A DNA stretch of 64,000 nucleotides from positions 29,338 through 93,337 of the forward strand of contig JAEPND010000011.1 of NCBI GenBank assembly GCA_017643585.1, in the 5' to 3' direction. The notes beneath the pieces were generated by a model that was given only the letters and a program-made list of their open reading frames with translations, was not told the DNA's origin and made no database searches. Source of the DNA: Maricaulis sp. GTDB taxonomy: Bacteria > Pseudomonadota > Alphaproteobacteria > Caulobacterales > Maricaulaceae. Shown here piece after piece: positions 1 through 8,371 of the stretch. Every line of letters begins with the position of its first letter. The first letter of the stretch is position 1. The position numbers were made by a program, and so were the translations under genes.

Positions 1-345
1 CGTGTCGACGTCCGCCTTGAACTGAGCCAGGACCAGCGGGTCCAGGCCATTCTCTCGGCAGAAAGACCGGAAACCCTAGCTGAACTACAGCGCAGCGCCC
101 GCGAACTGGAGCGCGCCCTCAATGAGGCTGGGCTGGAGCTGGAGAAAGACGGGCTGGAATTCCAGCTCAACGAAAACTCGGATGACCCGGACTACAACGC
201 CGACGAGGACCCGGACGTCATGCCGGTCTTCGTGGAGAGCAACGACCTGGAAATGTCAGCCCTTACCAATGATACGACGATTGAACGGGACGCCTATGGC
301 TTCCGCCTGGCGGCCGCGCGCGATCGTCTGGATGTGCGGATCTAG
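1..345 (+). CDS. fliK: Flagellar hook-length control protein FliK, C-terminal part
   Basis: An open frame enters from the left edge and ends at a TAG at 343-345, giving the last 114 residues of a protein. It carries the VDVRLEL...ERALNEAGLEL pattern typical of the FliK C-terminal (Flg_hook) domain, which signals to the export gate that the hook has reached its length. An acidic tail follows (NENSDDPDYNADEDPD). The next gene, flgD, starts 10 bases downstream on the same strand, so the two are probably cotranscribed. The N-terminal ruler part lies outside the window. The family is judged from the pattern and from context (followed by flgD and flgE). Confidence 0.8.
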   Translation, partial: RVDVRLELSQDQRVQAILSAERPETLAELQRSARELERALNEAGLELEKDGLEFQLNENSDDPDYNADEDPDVMPVFVESNDLEMSALTNDTTIERDAYGFRLAAARDRLDVRI

Positions 346-355
346 GACCCGATAG

Positions 356-1027
356 ATGACCGATTTCTCTGCCATTACCGCCACCACCGGCTCCAACAGC
401 GCACTGTCCCAACAGTCCGCGAGCCTGGGCGATAACTTCGAAATGTTCCTCACCCTGCTGACCGAGCAGATGAAAAACCAGGACCCGCTGGACCCGCTGG
501 ATTCCACCCAGTTCGTCAGCCAGCTGGTCGATTTCTCCAGTGTTGAACAGCAGATCCAGCAGAACCAGAACCTCGAAAACCTGCTTCTGCTTCAGTCAGC
601 TGCCGCCCAGGCGTCTGCCGTGAGCTATATCGGTCGCGTTGGACTGGCCGAAACAGCACAGGTCGAGATGACCAATAGCGAGGCGACCTGGGAATACACC
701 ATGCCCGAAAACGCGCGCTCCACAACCCTCATCGTCAAGGATGAGGACGGACGCGAGCTCGGCCGTTTCGATGGAAACAACAATACGGGCACACACAACT
801 TCACCTGGGACGGTCTGGATACAGCAGGATCGCAGATGCCGGACGGCGTTTACACCCTGGAAGTCCTGTCTGTTGATGATGACGGGAACAATATCACTCC
901 CACAATCCGGGCCCAGGGCCTGGTCACGGGAGTGGATCTCTCTGGCAATGAAGTCATTGTCGAGATGGGCGGAATTCGCGTGCCGCTCTCCTCGGTACTC
1001 TCTTTGAGGGAGGATGGCACAGTTTGA
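356..1027 (+). CDS. flgD: Flagellar hook assembly scaffold/cap protein FlgD
   Basis: This 223-residue protein caps the growing hook and allows FlgE subunits to polymerise. The N-terminal third holds the FlgD signature FLTLLTEQMKNQDPLDPLDS followed by QFVSQLVDFSSVEQQ (about residues 31-67). The C-terminal half has the FlgD Ig-like/FlgD-Tudor region, including FTWDGLDTAGSQMPDGVYTL near residues 144-163. The length is normal for the family. It begins 10 bases after fliK and is followed by flgE after 100 bases. The ATG at 356 is the first in frame and is used as the start. The call is firm. Confidence 0.95.
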   Translation: MTDFSAITATTGSNSALSQQSASLGDNFEMFLTLLTEQMKNQDPLDPLDSTQFVSQLVDFSSVEQQIQQNQNLENLLLLQSAAAQASAVSYIGRVGLAETAQVEMTNSEATWEYTMPENARSTTLIVKDEDGRELGRFDGNNNTGTHNFTWDGLDTAGSQMPDGVYTLEVLSVDDDGNNITPTIRAQGLVTGVDLSGNEVIVEMGGIRVPLSSVLSLREDGTV

Positions 1028-1030
1028 TCC

Positions 1031-1049
1031 TTCAGGCCGCCGGCCTGAA
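1031..1049 (+). other. Perfect inverted repeat between flgD and flgE
   Basis: TTCAGGCC, a three-base loop GCC, then GGCCTGAA. It lies directly after the flgD stop and 79 bases before flgE. There is no T-run on the + strand after it (an A-run follows), so it is not a classic terminator. It could be an mRNA processing or stability element that allows the hook subunit to be made in excess over FlgD. That role is inference. Confidence 0.5.
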
Positions 1050-1127
1050 AAAATCGGACCCCAGAATGGGACTTCGGATCCACCTAGCAGAAGGCTCCCT
1101 TTGTTTTGAGAACGTAAGGAGCATGCA

Positions 1128-2513
1128 ATGAGCATCAATTCCGCGTTGTTGGCCGGCGCTTCCGGCCTGATCGCAAATTCCAGCGCCCTGGCCGCTGTTT
1201 CCGACAACATCGCCAACGTGAACACGATTGGCTACAAACGCGCCGAAGCTATTTTCACCCCGATGTATGACAGCCGTGGCGAGGGTACGCGCTACACCGC
1301 TGCCGGTGTCGGTTCGAAAACCCAGCTGAACATCAGCCAGTCGGGCCTGCTGACGGGCTCTACCTCGGCCACTGATCTGGCAATCGCCGGTAACGGCCTG
1401 TTCGTCGTGCGCGATGACGCCAATGCGAACTCGTCCGATCCGGTTGCCTTCACCCGCGCCGGCCGCTTTGTCGCCGACAGTGCGGGTTACCTGCGCAATA
1501 GCGCCGGCAAATACCTGGCCGGCTGGCCGGTCGCTGCAGACGGTTCGGTCCCGACCAACCCGTCCGATCTCAACACGTTGGAGACCATCAACCTGTCGTC
1601 CATCGGTGGTGCGGCCGAGCCCACGTCGATCATGGGTATCAACGCCAACCTGCTGGCCAGCCAGACGGTGTCTGCCGCCGAGGCCACCTACAACCCGGCG
1701 GCCTCCGCCAACAACATGGCATCAGGCGCCGTGACCCCGGACTTCCAGCGCACGATCCCGTTCTATGACAGCCAGGGTGGTGTGCGTTCGATCACCATTT
1801 CCATGCTGAAAAGCGCCACACCGAACCAGTGGCACGCGGAAGTGCACATGATCCCGGCCTCGGAAGTTACCTCGGGCGCAGGCCTGCTGGACGGTCAGAT
1901 CCTGACCGGCACCATCGCCTTTGACACCCAGGGTCGTCTGGACTCAACAAACACGACACTGCCGACCACGATGAACTTCCTGGCGTCGGACAATGTCGCT
2001 GCGCTCGGTGCCAATGACTTCCAGTGGTCCGCTGCAACGGGCATCGCCGCCCAGACCATCGAACTGGACTTCGGCGATCCGAACTCTCCGGGTGGTTTCA
2101 CGCAGTATGACAGCCCGTCTGCCCTGCTCTCCACCAATGTGAACGGTTCTGCCTTCGGTAACTTCGCGGGCGTGGAAGTGGATGACGAAGGCTTCGTCTT
2201 CGCCAAGTTCAACAACGGCATCATCCGCAAGGTCTACCAGATCCCGGTCGCGACCTTCGTGAACCCGGACGGGCTCCAGGCCCAGTCCGGCGGCACCTAT
2301 ACGGTAACGCCGGAATCCGGCACCTACACGCTGAACCAGCCGGGTCTGGGCTCCGCGGGAACGATCGCCTCGTCCACGCTGGAAAACTCCAATGTCGACC
2401 TGGCGACGGAATTTACCACGCTGATCACGACGCAGCGGGCCTATTCCGCTTCCTCGAAAATCATCACCACGGCTGATGAGATGCTCGATGAAGCCATCCG
2501 GATGAAGCGTTAA
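1128..2513 (+). CDS. flgE: Flagellar hook protein FlgE
   Basis: This 461-residue protein is the structural subunit of the flagellar hook. The N terminus has the rod/hook family motif (SDNIANVNTIGYKR, about residues 26-39). The C terminus has the matching helix NSNVDLATEFTTLITTQRAY and ends ADEMLDEAIRMKR. The central part (FlgE D1/D2 domains) is rich in S, T, A and G, as expected. An AAGGAG ribosome binding site sits just upstream of the ATG at 1128. The gene is followed by a strong terminator. The length is in the usual range for alphaproteobacterial hook proteins. Confidence 0.95.
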   Translation: MSINSALLAGASGLIANSSALAAVSDNIANVNTIGYKRAEAIFTPMYDSRGEGTRYTAAGVGSKTQLNISQSGLLTGSTSATDLAIAGNGLFVVRDDANANSSDPVAFTRAGRFVADSAGYLRNSAGKYLAGWPVAADGSVPTNPSDLNTLETINLSSIGGAAEPTSIMGINANLLASQTVSAAEATYNPAASANNMASGAVTPDFQRTIPFYDSQGGVRSITISMLKSATPNQWHAEVHMIPASEVTSGAGLLDGQILTGTIAFDTQGRLDSTNTTLPTTMNFLASDNVAALGANDFQWSAATGIAAQTIELDFGDPNSPGGFTQYDSPSALLSTNVNGSAFGNFAGVEVDDEGFVFAKFNNGIIRKVYQIPVATFVNPDGLQAQSGGTYTVTPESGTYTLNQPGLGSAGTIASSTLENSNVDLATEFTTLITTQRAYSASSKIITTADEMLDEAIRMKR

Positions 2514-2538
2514 TCCATCACCTGACGCTTTTAACTAA

Positions 2539-2566
2539 GGGCTCCGCTTCGGCGGGGCCCTTTTTT
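2539..2566 (+). terminator. Rho-independent terminator after flgE
   Basis: GGGCTCCGC, loop TTCG, GCGGGGCCC (one G:U pair), followed by a run of six T. It sits 26 bases after the flgE stop and separates the hook genes from sciP. Confidence 0.9.
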
Positions 2567-2639
2567 ATTGCGCCTTGCGTATGGGTACACGCGATCGCTC
2601 AAATCTTATGCGAGTTTTATTCGGATTTTCGGGGAGGCG

Positions 2640-2654
2640 TTAAACGCAAATTTA
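2640..2654 (+). promoter_or_regulatory. CtrA-box-like site upstream of sciP
   Basis: TTAA, seven bases, TTTA: one mismatch from the CtrA consensus TTAA-N7-TTAA. It lies 75 bases before the sciP start. In Caulobacter sciP is part of the CtrA regulon, so a site here would be expected. Binding is inferred from sequence only. Confidence 0.45.
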
Positions 2655-2728
2655 CCCAGAGGTTTAGGCGGATGTTAAAGGCCTTGGGCTAGGGTCACAC
2701 CATAAACAAAAACAAACGGGGACCGGAC

Positions 2729-2998
2729 ATGCAGCCGCGCCTTAAAAAAGAAAACTACGTCATTGGACCGGATGGGAGCCCTCTTACGCTTGCGGATCTT
2801 CCCAAGCCCGAGACTCAGCGCTGGGTGGTACGCCGCAAGGCAGAAGTCGTCGCCGCAGTTCGCGGTGGCTTGCTTTCACTGGAAGAAGCTTGCTCACGAT
2901 ATTCGCTGACCGTGGAGGAATTCCTCGGTTGGCAGCGCTCCATCGACAAACATGGACTTGCAGGTCTGCGCACGACGCGTCTGCAGACCTACCGATAG
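2729..2998 (+). CDS. sciP: CtrA inhibitory protein SciP (DUF1153)
   Basis: This small helix-turn-helix protein of 89 residues belongs to the DUF1153 family. In Caulobacter SciP binds CtrA at promoters and blocks recruitment of RNA polymerase in swarmer cells. Recognisable family features are MQPRLKKENYVIGPDG at the N terminus, TLADLPKPETQRWVVRRKAEVVAAV, and the HTH segment LSLEEACSRYSLTVEEFLGWQ (about residues 48-69). It sits between flgE and fliF, the same place as sciP in the Caulobacter flagellar cluster. It has its own upstream region with a CtrA-like site, so it is probably monocistronic. The basic C terminus ends RLQTYR. Confidence 0.93.
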   Translation: MQPRLKKENYVIGPDGSPLTLADLPKPETQRWVVRRKAEVVAAVRGGLLSLEEACSRYSLTVEEFLGWQRSIDKHGLAGLRTTRLQTYR

Positions 2999-3132
2999 CA
3001 CCGGATTTTCCGGTTGCTGCGTGAGCGGTGGCCCTCTCCCCCCTTGGGTCACCGTTCATCACACATAATTTCAGTATGTTAGATAGTTCTGATGAGAAAA
3101 ATTCATCACGATTAATGACGTATGCGCGTATC

Positions 3133-3147
3133 TTAATACCTCGTTTA
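3133..3147 (+). promoter_or_regulatory. CtrA-box-like site upstream of fliF
   Basis: TTAA, TACCTCG, TTTA: TTAA-N7-TTTA, one mismatch from the CtrA consensus. It lies 71 bases before the fliF start. In Caulobacter fliF is a class II, CtrA-activated gene, so the position is sensible. Binding is inferred. Confidence 0.5.
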
Positions 3148-3217
3148 CGAGACTGGTAGGAAAATTCTGCCCAGTGCTTCGCTACGGAGCACACGAATTA
3201 TTTGGGCAGGATGACCA

Positions 3218-4870
3218 GTGAACGCGCTTTTTGATCAGATCAGAGCTTTTGGTGTTGGACGGTTGGCCGCAATCTTCGGGCTGGCCGCCGGCGTTGCCGC
3301 AGCGCTTGTGTATTTTTCCAGTGCTGTTGGTGGCGGTTCTCAGGCTTTGTTGCAGGCAGGGCTGGACCCGGCCCAGGCCGTGTCTGCTGGTCAATTGCTG
3401 GACCAGGCCAATATTCCGTATGAAATCGCGGAAGGCGGCACGGCCATCTATGTCGCCCGTGACCAGATCGATGCCGCGCGCGTGCGTATCGCCAGCGAAG
3501 GTCCGATCGACGGGTCCGCAGGTTACGAGCTGTTCGATCGCCAGGACAGTTTCGGTCAAACCAGCTTCGTCCAGAATCTCAACGCCAAGCGCGCCCTGGA
3601 AGGCGAGCTGGCCCGTACAATCCAGACGCTCAACTATGTGCGTTCGGCACGCGTTCATCTGAACCTGCCGGAACGCCGCCTGTTTGCGCGCGACCAGGCC
3701 TCACCGACCGCCGCCATCACGATCAGCGCCAGCGGCACGCTGAACTCTGAACAGATCCGGGTGATCCGCAATATCGTTGCCGGCGGTGCAGGTCTGGAAG
3801 CCACCAATATCTCCATCGCGGATGATCGCGGTCGCCTCCTGGCGGCAGCGACCGAGGAAGAAGGTGCGACCAGCATCTTGATGGACGAGCGCCAGTCTGC
3901 ACTGGAAGCCACGCTGCGCCGGAACATTCTGGACCTCGTCGAAGGTGTTGTCGGTCCCGGTGCTGCGCGCGTCCAGGTCACTGCGGAACTGAACCGCCAG
4001 AGCGTCACCGAGAGCTCCCAGACCTTCGACCCGAATGGACAGGTCCTGCTCTCTCGTCAACGCAATAATGAATCGTCCCGTGACACCGATGGCGGCAGTG
4101 CCAATGCCGTGTCTGCCTCTGAAAACCTTCCCGATGGCGGCACGGACGCCGGCGGACCGCAGTCTGCATCCGAGCGCGAAGTCTCCACCGAGCAAGTCAA
4201 TTACGAGATTTCGAACACGACACGCACCGAGATCATCGAAGCGGGCTCGATCAACCGGCTGGCTGTCGCCGTCGCAGTAGACGGCATTGTCTCGGTCAAT
4301 GAGGATGGCAGCACAAGCTGGACCGCACGTCCGCAGGCTGAAATCGATCAGATCGAGGCCCTGGTGCGCGCCGCAATGGGTTTTGTCAGCAATGATGCCC
4401 GCCAGGATGACCTGACCGTCACCCAGATCGAGTTTGCCCGTGTTGATCCGCTACTGGGATCGGAAGCAGCCGGCGGGTTCAGCTTCAACAAGAATGACCT
4501 GCTGCGTGGCGCCGAAGTTCTGGTGATGTTTATCACCGCACTGCTGGTCATTTTCCTCGTCGCCCGCCCGCTGGTCAAAGGCGCTGGAACCGCTGCAGCC
4601 GCACCGGCTGGCCTGGCTCTGGCCGCCGCAGGTGCTGCTCCGGCCCACACGCTGGACACATCCAATGCACCGACGGCCCTGCCGACATCGGACATCCCGG
4701 CGGCCCTGCCCACAAGCGGCGCTCCGGCATCGGTGGAAAACGCACTCATCGACATTGAAAAGATCGATGGCCAGGTGAAGGCCTCCTCGATCAAGAAAGT
4801 CGCATCCCTCGTCGAACAGCACCCGGAAGAAAGCATTTCTATCCTGCGTAGCTGGCTGCACGATTCCTGA
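3218..4870 (+). CDS. fliF: Flagellar MS-ring protein FliF
   Basis: FliF forms the membrane-embedded MS ring on which the motor and export gate assemble. The protein has 550 residues, with a first membrane helix at about residues 14-36 and a second at about 427-448 ([20 protein letters not shown]). Between them are the YscJ/FliF ring-building motifs ([34 protein letters not shown]). The C-terminal tail ([20 protein letters not shown]) is the FliG-binding region. The start is a GTG at 3218 with an AGG seven bases upstream. An ATG at 3211 in another frame opens only a seven-codon ORF that overlaps this start. It is the first gene of an operon reaching flhG; fliG starts 8 bases after its stop. 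Confidence 0.95.
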   Translation: MNALFDQIRAFGVGRLAAIFGLAAGVAAALVYFSSAVGGGSQALLQAGLDPAQAVSAGQLLDQANIPYEIAEGGTAIYVARDQIDAARVRIASEGPIDGSAGYELFDRQDSFGQTSFVQNLNAKRALEGELARTIQTLNYVRSARVHLNLPERRLFARDQASPTAAITISASGTLNSEQIRVIRNIVAGGAGLEATNISIADDRGRLLAAATEEEGATSILMDERQSALEATLRRNILDLVEGVVGPGAARVQVTAELNRQSVTESSQTFDPNGQVLLSRQRNNESSRDTDGGSANAVSASENLPDGGTDAGGPQSASEREVSTEQVNYEISNTTRTEIIEAGSINRLAVAVAVDGIVSVNEDGSTSWTARPQAEIDQIEALVRAAMGFVSNDARQDDLTVTQIEFARVDPLLGSEAAGGFSFNKNDLLRGAEVLVMFITALLVIFLVARPLVKGAGTAAAAPAGLALAAAGAAPAHTLDTSNAPTALPTSDIPAALPTSGAPASVENALIDIEKIDGQVKASSIKKVASLVEQHPEESISILRSWLHDS

Positions 4871-4878
4871 GGTCGGAT

Positions 4879-5904
4879 ATGTCTGAAAAACGTCGCGGCA
4901 TCGAAGATCCCAACCGGCTGACCGGCCCGGAAAAGGCGGCTGTCATCCTGCTCGCGCTGGGCGAGGAAGATCACGGTCTGTGGAACCATCTCGACGAAGA
5001 GGAAATCCGCGAGGTTTCCCAGGCCATGTCGAACCTGGGCACGATCTCTGCCACCGCGGTGGAAAAGCTGATCGTGGACTTTGTCGGCCAGATGTCCTCC
5101 ACCGGCTCGCTCATGGGCTCGTTCGAGGCGACCCAGCGTCTTCTGGCCTCTTTCCTGCCGGGAGAGAAGGTCGAAACGATCATGGAGGAGCTGCGCGGTC
5201 CCGCCGGCCGGACCATGTGGGACAAGCTGGGCAATGTGAACGAGGTCGTCCTCGCCAACTATCTCAAGAATGAATACCCGCAGACGGTCGCTGTCGTCCT
5301 GTCCAAGGTGAAGTCGGAGCATGCCTCTCGCGTTCTCGGCGCCCTGCCAGAGGATTTCGCCATGGAAGTCGTGACCCGCATGCTGCGCATGGAACCGGTA
5401 CAGCGCGAGATCCTGGATCGCATCGAGGAGACGCTGCGCACCGAATTCATGTCCAACCTGGCACGCACCTCCAAGCATGACAGCCACGAGATGATGGCCT
5501 CGATCTTCAACAATTTCGACCGTCAGACCGAGAACCGCTTCCTGGCGGCCCTTGAAGAACGCAATCGCGACAGCGCCGAGAAGATCCGCTCGCTGATGTT
5601 CGTCTTCGAGGATCTGTCCAAGCTGGACCCGGGTGGCATCCAGACGCTGATGCGTTCCATCGACAAGGACCAGATGGCCCTGGCGATGAAAGGCGCGTCC
5701 GACAGCCTGCGCGATCTCTTCTTCTCCAACATGTCCGAGCGAGCTGCGAAGATCATGAAGGAAGACATGAACGCCATGGGTCCGGTGCGTCTCAAAGACG
5801 TCGACCAGGCACAACAAAGCATTGTTTCGATGGCCAAGGACCTCGCCGCGAAGGGCGAGATCATGCTGGCCGATGGCGGTGCCGACGACGAGTTGATTTA
5901 CTAG
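4879..5904 (+). CDS. fliG: Flagellar motor switch protein FliG
   Basis: This 341-residue rotor protein couples stator torque to the MS ring and, with FliM and FliN, sets the direction of rotation. It opens with the typical [17 protein letters not shown] segment (about residues 14-30). It also has the [18 protein letters not shown] region of the middle domain and a C-terminal torque domain with [20 protein letters not shown] (about residues 247-266). The charged helix residues are in place and the length is standard. It is 8 bases after fliF and 10 bases before flbE in the operon. Confidence 0.95.
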   Translation: MSEKRRGIEDPNRLTGPEKAAVILLALGEEDHGLWNHLDEEEIREVSQAMSNLGTISATAVEKLIVDFVGQMSSTGSLMGSFEATQRLLASFLPGEKVETIMEELRGPAGRTMWDKLGNVNEVVLANYLKNEYPQTVAVVLSKVKSEHASRVLGALPEDFAMEVVTRMLRMEPVQREILDRIEETLRTEFMSNLARTSKHDSHEMMASIFNNFDRQTENRFLAALEERNRDSAEKIRSLMFVFEDLSKLDPGGIQTLMRSIDKDQMALAMKGASDSLRDLFFSNMSERAAKIMKEDMNAMGPVRLKDVDQAQQSIVSMAKDLAAKGEIMLADGGADDELIY

Positions 5905-5914
5905 GAGCCCGCCT

Positions 5915-6571
5915 GTGCAAAAGCAGCCGACGAAATTCCACTTCGACACCGAGTTCGACCATAACGGCGAAGTGCTGCGTGAAGGTGAGAGCTACAAGCG
6001 CTTCTTCACCCAGGACGATGTCGACGCCGCACGCATGTGGGGGGTCGAGGAAGGCCGCGAGATGGAAGAAGGTCGCTGCGCCCAGTCGCTGCAGGCAATC
6101 GCTTCCCAGATGCAGCTCATCCTCGCCCGCCTGGCTACGGAATCCGAACAGCTGCGCAATGAGGCCGTCATGCTGGGTCTGGCGGCCGCACGAAAGCTTG
6201 CTGGCGAAGCGCTGAGCCAGTTCCCGGCCGACGCCATCGAGGAAGTTGTCCGCGAGGCGGTGATGGATCTGCGCGGTGAACCGCGCTTTTCCGTCCGCTG
6301 TGCGCCCGACCTCGTGGAAATGCTGGCCGAGCAGCTTGAAAAAACCGCAAGCGACTGTGGCTTCGAAGGCGCTGTTGTCGTGCGCGGCGAAGAAGGCATG
6401 ACCGCAGGCGATATCCGCCTGGAATGGGGCAAGGGCGCGATCCAGCGCAGCCAGGCCGATGTGGAATCGCGTCTGAACGAGATTACCGAGCGCTGGCTGT
6501 CCGCCCCGACTGAAGACGCAGACCCGATTGATCCCGCAGCCGGCGCCATGCCCGGCTCATCCGCGGCGTAA
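5915..6571 (+). CDS. flbE: FliH-family flagellar export regulator (FlbE)
   Basis: This 218-residue protein occupies the FliH/FlbE slot between fliG and fliN. FliH-type proteins bind the FliI ATPase and dock it to the C ring and export gate. The sequence has an acidic/basic N-terminal part (TEFDHNGEVLREGESYKRFF), a helical central segment, and a C-terminal FliH-like domain (LVEMLAEQLEKTASDCGFEG ... GDIRLEWGKGAI). The GTG at 5915 is used as the start, with AGGAG eight bases upstream. Similarity to enterobacterial FliH is weak, as is usual for this lineage, so the name rests on both context and the C-terminal pattern. FliI and FliJ are encoded separately at 16.1-17.9 kb. Confidence 0.8.
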   Translation: MQKQPTKFHFDTEFDHNGEVLREGESYKRFFTQDDVDAARMWGVEEGREMEEGRCAQSLQAIASQMQLILARLATESEQLRNEAVMLGLAAARKLAGEALSQFPADAIEEVVREAVMDLRGEPRFSVRCAPDLVEMLAEQLEKTASDCGFEGAVVVRGEEGMTAGDIRLEWGKGAIQRSQADVESRLNEITERWLSAPTEDADPIDPAAGAMPGSSAA

Positions 6572-6582
6572 GGAGGCCAGAT

Positions 6583-6948
6583 ATGGCTGACGAAAATAAC
6601 CTCGACCTGCCCGACCTGGGCAATGAAATGCCGGACGTGCCAGCGGAACAGGCGCCTGCCGTACCCGCCGAGGCCATGATGGAAGAAGAAGAAAAGGCGG
6701 CTGCCGATCTGGCGCCGGTCTTCGACGTCCCGGTCAACATCTCTGCCGTTCTCGGCAAGGCGCATATCGATGTGAACTCGCTGCTGAAGCTGACATCGGG
6801 ATCTGTGGTCGAGCTGGATCGCAAGATCGGTGAAGCCATCGACATTTACGTGAACAACCGTCTCGTCGCCCGCGGCGAGGTCGTTGTCGTGGAAGACCGC
6901 CTCGGCGTGACCATGACTGAAATCATCAAGGACGGGGACGCAGCATGA
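6583..6948 (+). CDS. fliN: Flagellar motor switch protein FliN
   Basis: This 121-residue protein is a C-ring component that works with FliM and FliG and also receives the FliH-FliI complex. The first 40 residues are acidic and low complexity. From about residue 40 on there is one SpoA/FliN domain (VFDVPVNISAVLGKAHIDVN, then LLKLTSGSVVELDRKIGEAI, then VNNRLVARGEVVVVEDRLGV). An AAGGAGG-type ribosome binding site precedes the ATG. It lies 11 bases after flbE, with flbD following after 40 bases. Confidence 0.95.
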   Translation: MADENNLDLPDLGNEMPDVPAEQAPAVPAEAMMEEEEKAAADLAPVFDVPVNISAVLGKAHIDVNSLLKLTSGSVVELDRKIGEAIDIYVNNRLVARGEVVVVEDRLGVTMTEIIKDGDAA

Positions 6949-6988
6949 TGCAGCGCCTTGGTAACAAGACAAAAATGGAGCGGACGCA

Positions 6989-8359
6989 ATGCGAGTCCTG
7001 ATCGTTGGAAGCCTTGGCGGGCAACTTTACACCGCCACCAAAATCGCCACCGACCGCGGAGCCAGCGTCTCCCAGGTCGATACGATCGAACAGGCGACCG
7101 CTCATCTGCGGGCCGGCCGGGGGGCCGACCTGCTCATGGTCGACCTGTCGCTGGATGTCCAATCCCTGATCGATGCCAATGAGCGCGAACGCATCACGGT
7201 TCCGGTCGTGGCCTGCGGCGTCAATGTCCGCCCGGAAATGGCCGCTGCAGCCATTCGCGCCGGCGCCAAGGAATTCATTCCGCTGCCGCCGGATGCCGAG
7301 CTGATCGCCGCCGTTCTCGAGGCTGTTGCCGACGACGAACGCGCGATGATTGCCCGCGATCCGTCCATGACGACCGTTATCGAACTGGCAGACCGCATCG
7401 CGGCTTCCGAGGCCTCTGTCCTGATCACCGGTGAAAGCGGTGCCGGTAAAGAGGTCATGGCGCGTTATGTTCACTCCAAGTCCAAGCGCGCCTCCAAGCC
7501 GTTTGTATCCGTGAACTGTGCCGCCATTCCTGAAAACCTGCTGGAATCGGAACTCTTCGGTCACGAGAAAGGCGCGTTTACCGGCGCCATCGCCCGCCGC
7601 GTGGGCAAGTTCGAAGAAGCCGATGGTGGAACGCTTCTGCTCGACGAGATCTCGGAAATGGATGTGCGGCTGCAGGCCAAGCTGCTGCGTGCGATCCAGG
7701 AACGTGAAATCGACCGCGTTGGCGGCACCAAGCCGGTCAAGGTCAATATCCGCATCCTGGCGACGTCCAACCGGGATCTGCGCAAGGCCGTTGCCGACGG
7801 GACTTTCCGCGAAGACCTGCTCTTCCGCCTGAATGTGGTCAATCTGGCCCTGCCGCCGCTGCGCGAGCGCCCGACCGACATCATCGCCCTGGCCGATCAT
7901 TTCGTGAAGAAATACTCCGCAGCCAACCAGGTCGAGGAAAAGCCGATTTCCGACGCCGCCCGCACCCAGCTGCTGGCCCGCGAGTGGACTGGTAACGTCC
8001 GCGAACTGGAAAACGCAATGCACCGTGCAGTTCTGCTGGCCTCTGGCCGCGAGATTGGTCCGGACGCGATCCGCATGCCGGATGGTTCTGCCTTCACCGG
8101 CTCCGGTTCCAGCGTCACCCGCCACGCCGCCGATGCTGCTGACGCGGTTCAGCGTGTGGTCGTCGGCAAGACGGTTGCCGAAGTCGAGCAGGATCTCATC
8201 CTGGACACGCTGGACCACTGCCTGGGCAATCGTACCCATGCCGCCAACATTCTCGGCATTTCGATCCGCACCCTGCGCAACAAGCTGAAACTCTATGCCG
8301 ATCAGGGTGTCGAGATTCCGCAGCCCAACCAGACAACCGCGGGTATTTCCGCAGCCTGA
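6989..8359 (+). CDS. flbD: Sigma-54-dependent flagellar regulator FlbD
   Basis: FlbD is the enhancer-binding activator that turns on late flagellar genes with sigma-54 and represses early ones. The 456-residue protein has an N-terminal receiver-like domain (1-115) of the FlbD type. It keeps LLMVDLS but lacks the usual acidic pocket at the N terminus (MRVLIVGSLGGQL). The AAA+ domain follows, with Walker A GESGAGKE (about residues 148-155), the sigma-54 contact GAFTGA (about 193-198) and Walker B TLLLDEI. A C-terminal Fis-type HTH (NRTHAANILGISIRTLRNKL) ends the protein. FliX, its usual partner, is not in the window. A consensus sigma-54 promoter occurs at the right end of the window. Confidence 0.93.
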   Translation: MRVLIVGSLGGQLYTATKIATDRGASVSQVDTIEQATAHLRAGRGADLLMVDLSLDVQSLIDANERERITVPVVACGVNVRPEMAAAAIRAGAKEFIPLPPDAELIAAVLEAVADDERAMIARDPSMTTVIELADRIAASEASVLITGESGAGKEVMARYVHSKSKRASKPFVSVNCAAIPENLLESELFGHEKGAFTGAIARRVGKFEEADGGTLLLDEISEMDVRLQAKLLRAIQEREIDRVGGTKPVKVNIRILATSNRDLRKAVADGTFREDLLFRLNVVNLALPPLRERPTDIIALADHFVKKYSAANQVEEKPISDAARTQLLAREWTGNVRELENAMHRAVLLASGREIGPDAIRMPDGSAFTGSGSSVTRHAADAADAVQRVVVGKTVAEVEQDLILDTLDHCLGNRTHAANILGISIRTLRNKLKLYADQGVEIPQPNQTTAGISAA

Positions 8360-8371
8360 CAGGACTAAGAC

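Noticed and set aside
3211-3234. Seven-codon ORF (MTSERAF) overlapping the fliF start
   Set aside because: Too short to support as a gene; probably a chance ATG next to the GTG start of fliF.
4348-5949. 533-codon - strand open frame opposite fliF/fliG
   Set aside because: Shadow of fliF and fliG; no independent ribosome binding site or domain.
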